From Dehalococcoidia bacterium (GTDB lineage: Bacteria; Chloroflexota; Dehalococcoidia; Tepidiformales; Tepidiformaceae): DNA of 14,215 nucleotides. Positions 7,307-12,203 of the stretch are shown here, piece after piece. A program made the position numbers and the translations under genes. The stretch's first letter is position 1. Every line of letters starts with the position of its first letter. Below the pieces are notes generated by a model that worked only from the letters and a program-made list of their open reading frames with translations, made no database searches and was not told where the DNA came from. The stretch covers positions 1 to 14,215 of the forward strand of contig JALOAP010000031.1 of assembly GCA_023228745.1 (NCBI GenBank), given 5' to 3'.

Positions 7307-7942
7307 GTGCCCCGCTCATCTCCTGGTGCCCGGCTGATCGACGACTACCGCGAATTCTTCGCGACCCGGCGTTCGATTCGGGAGCTGCGAACGGACCCGG
7401 TGGATGAGGACACGGTGTGGCGCATGCTCGACATCGCCAACACGGCGCCCTCAGCCCATAACGCGCAGCCGTGGCGCTTCGCACTGGTCGAGCCGGGGCA
7501 GCGGCGAGCAGCGCTCGCCGAACGGTTGAGCAAGCGGCTCAGGGAGCACCTGGCCACCCTGGGAACACCGGCGGCGGAGGTCGCCAGGCAGACGGACCGC
7601 ACGCGCCGCAGGCTCACGGATGCTCCCGTCGCAATATTTGTCTGTCTCGACGAATCCGCGATTCAAGCCACAGCCCAACCGGCAAGCGCCGGCGCAGAAC
7701 GCACCCTGGCGATCCAGGGCACGGCCCTGGCGGCGGGATGGCTCTTGCTGGCTGCCCATGCCGAGGGCCTCGGCGCATGCTGGTACAGCACACCGCTCTT
7801 CGTCCCCGACGAAGTACGGGACACGCTCGCACTCCCGCCTGCCTGGAACCCGCAAGCGCTCGTGCTCCTCGGATACGCTGCCGGGGCCGGGACGGCGCGC
7901 GCCCGGAAGGACGTCCGCGAACTTACCCTGCGCCTCTCCTAG
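7307..7942 (+). CDS. Nitroreductase-family protein, FbiB C-terminal-like
   Basis: A 211-residue FMN-dependent nitroreductase-fold protein. Seen: FMN-phosphate motif RRSIR (21-25), APSAHNAQPWRF (48-59), the AERTLAIQGTALAAGWLLLAAHAEGLGACWYSTP region (130-163) and LALPPAWNPQALVLLGY (174-190). The order and wording of these closely resemble the C-terminal nitroreductase domain of FbiB, which reduces dehydro-F420-0 to F420-0 in F420 biosynthesis. The ligase domain found in full FbiB is absent here. Family knowledge gives FMN as cofactor and a homodimer; F420 precursor as substrate is inference. An ordinary nitro/quinone or enone reductase is the alternative. Start at GTG 7307 from ribosome-site spacing; ATG 7301 would add two residues. 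It is alone on its strand. Its stop TAG (7940-7942) overlaps the stop of the convergent FAD oxidoreductase by two bases. Confidence 0.88.
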   Translation: MPRSSPGARLIDDYREFFATRRSIRELRTDPVDEDTVWRMLDIANTAPSAHNAQPWRFALVEPGQRRAALAERLSKRLREHLATLGTPAAEVARQTDRTRRRLTDAPVAIFVCLDESAIQATAQPASAGAERTLAIQGTALAAGWLLLAAHAEGLGACWYSTPLFVPDEVRDTLALPPAWNPQALVLLGYAAGAGTARARKDVRELTLRLS

Positions 7943-9087
7943 TGCCCGGGAGCGAGTGCCAGCAGGTCCCGCGGTCGCAGGGATCGCAGGCCGGCATCGC
8001 CAGTGTTCACCGCAACCAGCCGCGCGAACGTCTCCGGCCGCGCGTCCAGGTTGCGAATCGCCTGCCCCGCGAACGCTGGCCACCGTCCCAGCGTAAGCGA
8101 GAGCCGGCCGAGGACCTCCGCATTCCGCGTGAGCGCACGCCGTTCCCGCTCGTACCGACGGAATGGTGCGTACGAACCATGCTCCAGGTACTCCGCCACC
8201 GCCGCGGCCGCCCGCTCCGCCCCGAGCAACGCTGCCGGCATCCCCTCGCCCGTGATGCCGTCGAAGAACCCCGCCGCGTCGCCTACCAGCACGAGGTTTC
8301 CGCGCCACGCTCGCTTGCACCCCCGCGCGAACGGCCCCGCTGCCATCGGTTCATCCTCGATCGCGAAGCCCGCACGCAGCACCGGGTGACCCGAAGCCAA
8401 CTCGCTGAACGCCTCGCGCAGATGCCCGGCAAATCCTGCCATTCGGTCCCGTCGCGTGAGGATGGCGACGTTCGCGCTCCGGTCGCCCACCGGGGTCACG
8501 TAAAGCTCGTGCCCCCGGCCGAACCAGACCTGGACCAACGGTTGGAGGTCTGACACACAAGCCACGTGCGCCGACACCCCGTAGCGCGTCCCCCGACGGC
8601 CGTCGTCCAGTCCTGCGAGTCGGCGCATCCGTGATCCGAGCCCATCAGCAGCCACGAACGCCCGTGCCGCCATCGTCCCACCAGTTGTGATCACCGCCGT
8701 CATCTTCCCTGCCGTGGTTGAGATGCCCGTCGCTGCGACCCCCGTTCGCAGGCAGACGCCGTGGTCGACCGCCGCTTGCCGTAGCGCCGCGTCCAGGATC
8801 TCCCGTCGAATGCCCAGCGCCGTCCGTCCGTCCGTGAACGCCGCATTCGCCGCCGCACCGTTCGTGGCGAACTGGACGCCGGTGAGCGCCCTCCCCCGGT
8901 CGCCGAGCCCGGCGAGACCAAGTCGCTCGAGCGCGGCTACACCCGCAGGGAAGAGTCCCTCGCCGCAGGCCTTGCGCCCGGCCGAATGAGACCGTTCCAC
9001 CAGCGCCACGCGGAAACCCCGGCGCGCCAACTGGATGGCGGTCGCACATCCTCCGAGGCTTCCACCCACCACCAGGACGTCGTGCAT
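7939..9087 (-). CDS. FAD-dependent oxidoreductase, geranylgeranyl reductase/SrsC-like
   Basis: A 382-residue flavoprotein of the geranylgeranyl-reductase / aromatic hydroxylase type. Seen: N-terminal Rossmann strand MHDVLVVGGSLGG (Ser10 replaces the second Gly of GxGxxG), ERSHSAGRKACGEGLFPAG (31-49) carrying the K-x-CGE-x-L-x-P-x-G motif, ADG (148-150), and the second FAD motif GDAAGFFDGITGEGM (269-283). Family knowledge: relatives near type III polyketide synthases (SrsC) hydroxylate alkylresorcinols; others reduce isoprenoid double bonds. The ATG at 9087 is used because the FAD-binding strand begins two residues in and GAGGAG lies just upstream. The frame stays open to 10155, but that extension is antisense to the PAP2 gene. 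It is convergent with the nitroreductase (overlapping stops) and divergent from the PAP2 gene. Involvement with the polyketide pair 3 kb away is inference. Confidence 0.88.
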   Translation of the reverse strand: MHDVLVVGGSLGGCATAIQLARRGFRVALVERSHSAGRKACGEGLFPAGVAALERLGLAGLGDRGRALTGVQFATNGAAANAAFTDGRTALGIRREILDAALRQAAVDHGVCLRTGVAATGISTTAGKMTAVITTGGTMAARAFVAADGLGSRMRRLAGLDDGRRGTRYGVSAHVACVSDLQPLVQVWFGRGHELYVTPVGDRSANVAILTRRDRMAGFAGHLREAFSELASGHPVLRAGFAIEDEPMAAGPFARGCKRAWRGNLVLVGDAAGFFDGITGEGMPAALLGAERAAAAVAEYLEHGSYAPFRRYERERRALTRNAEVLGRLSLTLGRWPAFAGQAIRNLDARPETFARLVAVNTGDAGLRSLRPRDLLALAPGH

Positions 9088-9138
9088 CGGCACTCCTCTG
9101 CGCTCGCCCCATCGTGAATGTGAACTCGATCTCTCACA

Positions 9139-9165
9139 CCCACAATCTCTTGCACCTATTGTGGG
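9139..9165. promoter_or_regulatory. Inverted repeat, candidate operator in divergent promoter region
   Basis: A perfect inverted repeat, cccacaat (9139-9146) and attgtggg (9158-9165), separated by 11 nt, lies midway between the divergent starts at 9087 and 9208. A -35-like TTGCAC (9150-9155, plus strand) falls inside the spacer. The 19-nt centre-to-centre spacing places the arms about two helical turns apart, as for a dimeric repressor or activator. The repeat is A/T-richer than the surrounding sequence. No regulator gene is next to it, so the protein is unknown. Confidence 0.45.
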
Positions 9166-9207
9166 CCTACCGGAGATGTTGTAGAACCAGTCGGGGACTA
9201 CCGACGG

Positions 9208-10794
9208 ATGGAATATCCCTCCAGCCTCGCTGAATCCCTTCTCCTCGCCGCCCTGGCTGGAGCAACCTTTTGGTTGCTGCGCCCGGCGGGACTCTCGTTT
9301 GCCGTCCTGGCCCCCGCCGCCGGGTTCGCCGGCTTTGTCATCGTTGGACACGAAGGGTTCCCGGTCGCCGTCGCTGCCTTCGCACTCGTCGCCCGGCTTG
9401 CCATGCAGTTTCACCTTCACAGGCCCCGCCAGCCGTTGTGGCTCAGTTTCGCGCGGGAGCTTTTCTTCATTGGCGCGGCACTCTCGCTCTACACCGGAGC
9501 CCGCGTGCTCATCGAGGGCGAGTTCGTCGACGCGCACGCCAATGCACTCCGCATCCTCGACGTCGAAGCGGCGCTCGGGCTCGGATTCGAGACCGATCTC
9601 CAGTCCCTTGTCCTCCGCAACGAGCCCTTCGTCCGCTTCCTCGACACCGTCTACTCCTTCTACTTCCTTCCCTTCGTCGGGTGCACGCTGCTCTGGCTCT
9701 TCCTCTTCCATCCCGCCCATTACCGGCTGATGCGCAATGCCCTCGGCGTGTCGGTGGTGCTCGCCGTCGTTACCATCGTCCTGCTGCCGGTTGCGCCCCC
9801 ACGGCTCGTCCCAGAGTCGGGGATGATCGACACGATCGCCCTCTCCGGGCGCGAGCACTCCTTCTCCAACGAGTACGCCGCCGTCCCGAGCCTCCACGTC
9901 GGGTGGATGTTCCTCTCGGGTTTCGTGCTTGCACTCACGGTCGAGGGCCGTTGGCGCTACCTCCTCGCTCTCGCGCCGGGGGCATTCATGCTCTTCACGG
10001 TCATCGCCACCGGAAACCACTACTGGCTCGATGGTGCGGTTGGTGCGCTCTATTCCGTGGGGCCAGCCCTGTTCCTGTTTACCTCGCGTCACCCAAAAAA
10101 AGCCCGCGTCGCGACTGGACCGGAGCTGGGTCGCCGGGCCGCGCTCGCCGTTCACGGCTGCGTACAGCGCCTGCTCGAATTCGTTGGCGCCTCGCCGCGT
10201 GCGCTCTTCTCGACCGCTTCACTCGGTAGCCTCCTGCTCTTTCTGGTTGTCGGCGAGATCGTCGCTCCCGGCTTTACCGCGTTCTGGGGTTACCTTCTCG
10301 TGCAGATGGCCGCCACCCTGGTGCTCCTCCTCACCGGCGAGACCTTTTTCCGCGGCCAGGGCGGCCTCTCCTGGCAAACCCACCTGATCGCAGTGGCATG
10401 TGGTTATGCCGACACGCTGGGCACCGCCGGTAACCTCTACGCAAACCTCGCCGAATACGACAAGATCACGCATTTCGCCGGCGTCGCCGCAGTGACCGCC
10501 GCCGCCTACGATTGCCTGCGCGCTCTCGACCGTCGTGGCAACACTTCCGCCTGGGTGGCATCGCGTTTCTGGACAGCCATCGGCATCGGCATCGCTGCCG
10601 GCATCGGCTGGGAGGTGTACGAAGCGCTCGCCGACGACATCTTCGCCACGAAACGCGTCCAGGGCCGCATCGACACGACCTACGACCTGCTCTTCGACTC
10701 GCTCGGAGCCTTCGTTGCCGCGTTCCTTGTCCGCTGGGCGGAGCGGCGAGAGGCGGAGGAAGAGCCCGGCCTCAGCCACGAACACGTCAGCTAG
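9208..10794 (+). CDS. PAP2/Aur1-like phosphatase fused to YjdF/DUF2238-like membrane domain
   Basis: A 528-residue polytopic membrane protein with about a dozen hydrophobic segments. The N-terminal half carries the PAP2 active site in Aur1-like form: AAVPSLHVGWMFL (224-236) with His230, and ATGNHYWLDGAVG (267-279) with His271 and Asp275. Family knowledge: such enzymes cleave or transfer lipid phosphate or inositol-phosphate groups at the membrane face. From about residue 335 a second unit begins, with YDKITHFAGV (417-426) and GWEVYEALADDIFATKRVQG...DTTYDLLFDSLGA (467-501). It resembles YjdF/DUF2238 membrane proteins of unknown function. Start at ATG 9208, with ggga about 10 nt ahead. It is divergent from the FAD enzyme; the sigma factor follows closely. 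A role in polar-lipid or undecaprenyl-type lipid metabolism is inference; substrate unknown. Confidence 0.87.
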   Translation: MEYPSSLAESLLLAALAGATFWLLRPAGLSFAVLAPAAGFAGFVIVGHEGFPVAVAAFALVARLAMQFHLHRPRQPLWLSFARELFFIGAALSLYTGARVLIEGEFVDAHANALRILDVEAALGLGFETDLQSLVLRNEPFVRFLDTVYSFYFLPFVGCTLLWLFLFHPAHYRLMRNALGVSVVLAVVTIVLLPVAPPRLVPESGMIDTIALSGREHSFSNEYAAVPSLHVGWMFLSGFVLALTVEGRWRYLLALAPGAFMLFTVIATGNHYWLDGAVGALYSVGPALFLFTSRHPKKARVATGPELGRRAALAVHGCVQRLLEFVGASPRALFSTASLGSLLLFLVVGEIVAPGFTAFWGYLLVQMAATLVLLLTGETFFRGQGGLSWQTHLIAVACGYADTLGTAGNLYANLAEYDKITHFAGVAAVTAAAYDCLRALDRRGNTSAWVASRFWTAIGIGIAAGIGWEVYEALADDIFATKRVQGRIDTTYDLLFDSLGAFVAAFLVRWAERREAEEEPGLSHEHVS

Positions 10795-10802
10795 CCGCCG
10801 TT
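10779..10802 (+). promoter_or_regulatory. ECF-type promoter-like element
   Basis: GAAC (10780-10783) and CGTT (10799-10802), separated by 15 nt, resemble the GGAAC/CGTT pattern of many ECF sigma promoters and lie just ahead of the sigma factor gene, overlapping the end of the PAP2 gene. It would allow autoregulation. Such short motifs are common by chance in GC-rich DNA. Confidence 0.2.
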
Positions 10803-10859
10803 GGACACATCCATCCGCACCACTCGCTGCGTAGACTGCACCAACCCGCACAGGGCTGC

Positions 10860-10863
10860 AGGA
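10860..10863 (+). promoter_or_regulatory. Shine-Dalgarno site deciding the sigma factor start
   Basis: AGGA at 10860-10863 lies six bases before an in-frame GTG at 10870. The upstream TTG at 10801 has no comparable site and would add 23 residues with no sigma-like content, so GTG 10870 is preferred. Confidence 0.5.
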
Positions 10864-10869
10864 CGTGGC

Positions 10870-11478
10870 GTGGACCTTTTCGATGCGCGCACCGATGCCC
10901 ACGGCGACCGCGCCGCTATCGGTCAACGCGCGCTCGACGACATCGCACTCGTCGCCCGCATCCGCAGGCGGGATGAGGCCGCCCTGCTCGCGCTGTACGA
11001 CCGGTACCAGCGATTGCTGATGGCGCTCGCCCTGCGCATCGTGGGCGACCGCGAGACGGCGGAGGAAGTGTTGCAGGACGTCTTTGTCCGGGCCTGGGAG
11101 AGCATCGGGACGTTCGACGAGCGTCGCGGCAGCGTTTCGTCGTGGCTCTTCGGCATCACCCGTAATCGCAGCATCGACGTGCTCCGCTCTGCGCAGCACC
11201 GCGCTCGCACCCGCGAGCGCGACGGCTTGCCTGAGCAGCGCGGCGACGGCTCTGACGTCGCCGAATTCGCCACAACCCGTATCCTCGTCCGGGAGGCGCT
11301 GGAACACCTCTCGCCAGAGCGGCGCCGGCCTGTTGAACTCGTCTATTTCGGTGGCCTCACGCACCAGGAGGCCGCCGAAGCGCTCGGCACTCCGCTTGGC
11401 ACGACTAAGGGCCGCATCCGGGCCGCGCTCGACCAGCTCCGGTCACTCCTCGCCCCCGGCAAGGGAGCAGCGCCATGA
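10870..11478 (+). CDS. ECF RNA polymerase sigma factor
   Basis: A 202-residue group 4 (ECF) sigma factor. Seen: region 2 at about residues 25-106, including LYDRYQRLLMALALRIVGD (42-60), ETAEEVLQDVFVRAWE (62-77) and SSWLFGITRNRSIDVLR (90-106); a short linker; and region 4 at 147-194, with LSPERRRPVELVYFGGLTHQ then EAAEALGTPLGTTKGRIRAALDQL, a helix-turn-helix reading the -35 element. Family knowledge: it directs RNA polymerase to a small stress regulon and is held inactive by the anti-sigma factor encoded next to it. It overlaps that gene by four bases (ATGA), the usual coupled layout of sigma/anti-sigma pairs. The layout and an RskA-type partner suggest a SigK-like group. The inducing signal is not readable. 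The PAP2-fusion gene 75 nt upstream may share its transcript. Confidence 0.94.
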   Translation: MDLFDARTDAHGDRAAIGQRALDDIALVARIRRRDEAALLALYDRYQRLLMALALRIVGDRETAEEVLQDVFVRAWESIGTFDERRGSVSSWLFGITRNRSIDVLRSAQHRARTRERDGLPEQRGDGSDVAEFATTRILVREALEHLSPERRRPVELVYFGGLTHQEAAEALGTPLGTTKGRIRAALDQLRSLLAPGKGAAP

Positions 11479-12191
11479 GCGCCGCCACGCAACCACTCAC
11501 GTGTGACGAAGTGCGGGAAATCCTCGCCGTCCAGGCGCTCGAAGGGCACCTCGCCGTGGAGGTCCCGGGCGTCGACGAGCACGTCGCCTCCTGTGACGGC
11601 TGCCACCAGGCCCGGCGCGACTACCTGGAGGTCACGGGCCTTCTCGCGTTCGGTCTACCCGCCGCACCCGCTAGCCCGGCCGTCCGTGAGCGTCTGCGCC
11701 AGAGGTTGTCGGTATCCCCGTCGCGCCCGCGGCGGCGATGGGTGTGGCCCGCCGCGGTCGCCGCCGGGTTCGTGCTCACCCTCACCCTCGGCGTCCTCCT
11801 GGGCGCGATGCTCCTTGGCGGGGACGATGACGCCCCCCTCGTCGCCGATCCCGCCCGCAGCGAGCGCTTCGTGCTCCGCGGCGATGAAGCAGCGCAGGAA
11901 GGCTCCTGGGCGGAAGTCTTCGTCGACTACGAATCCGGAGCCGCGATGATGCGCGCCTACGGGCTTCCGCCGCTCACGGAGGGGAAGGTCTACCAGTTTT
12001 GGTTCCTCCGCGACGACGGCACCCGCCTCGACGCCGACATCTTCTGGCCGACTGCCGAAGGCAACGCCGTACACGTGATGGCCCTGCCGCCGGATTGGTC
12101 CGTCATCCGCGGCATGTGGGTCACGCTCGAGCCGGCCCCCCGGAGCGCAGTCCCCGAGGGGCCCAACGTGCTCGTGACGTGGTGGGAGTAG
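11475..12191 (+). CDS. Zinc-type (ZAS) transmembrane anti-sigma factor with RskA C-terminal domain
   Basis: A 238-residue single-pass membrane protein. Seen: an N-terminal cytoplasmic anti-sigma domain with the HxxxCxxC motif (His36, Cys40, Cys43) and an upstream Cys10; a basic stretch RPRRR (84-88); one transmembrane segment (about 89-114); and an extracytoplasmic domain (about 120-237) with AEVFVDYESGAAMMRAYGLPPLTEGK...YQFWFL and PEGPNVLVTWW, typical of RskA. Family knowledge: the inner domain sequesters the ECF sigma factor and is released by regulated proteolysis. The Cys10-x25-His36 spacing matches the redox-responsive anti-sigma RsrA (C11, H37, C41, C44, from memory). Its ATG overlaps the sigma factor stop by four bases. 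The two genes form one unit converging on valS with 10 nt between. Confidence 0.92.
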   Translation: MSAATQPLTCDEVREILAVQALEGHLAVEVPGVDEHVASCDGCHQARRDYLEVTGLLAFGLPAAPASPAVRERLRQRLSVSPSRPRRRWVWPAAVAAGFVLTLTLGVLLGAMLLGGDDDAPLVADPARSERFVLRGDEAAQEGSWAEVFVDYESGAAMMRAYGLPPLTEGKVYQFWFLRDDGTRLDADIFWPTAEGNAVHVMALPPDWSVIRGMWVTLEPAPRSAVPEGPNVLVTWWE

Positions 12192-12203
12192 CGCGCGGCT
12201 ACT
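12187..12203. terminator. Small hairpin spanning both convergent stop codons
   Basis: agtagc (12187-12192) pairs with gctact (12198-12203) around a 5-nt loop, covering the anti-sigma TAG and the tandem TAG-TAG stops of valS. Six pairs without a T tract make a poor intrinsic terminator. It may partly reflect the repeated TAG/CTA stop codons themselves. Confidence 0.2.

Noticed and set aside
9088..10155. Long minus-strand extension of the FAD enzyme (frame open to 10155)
   Set aside because: It is rich in Glu/Gly/Arg low-complexity sequence, lies wholly antisense to the well-supported PAP2-fusion gene, and the FAD motif begins only after the ATG at 9087.
10801..10869. TTG at 10801 as the sigma factor start
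   Set aside because: It adds 23 residues unlike any sigma N-terminus and has no ribosome site; GTG 10870 has AGGA at a six-base spacing.
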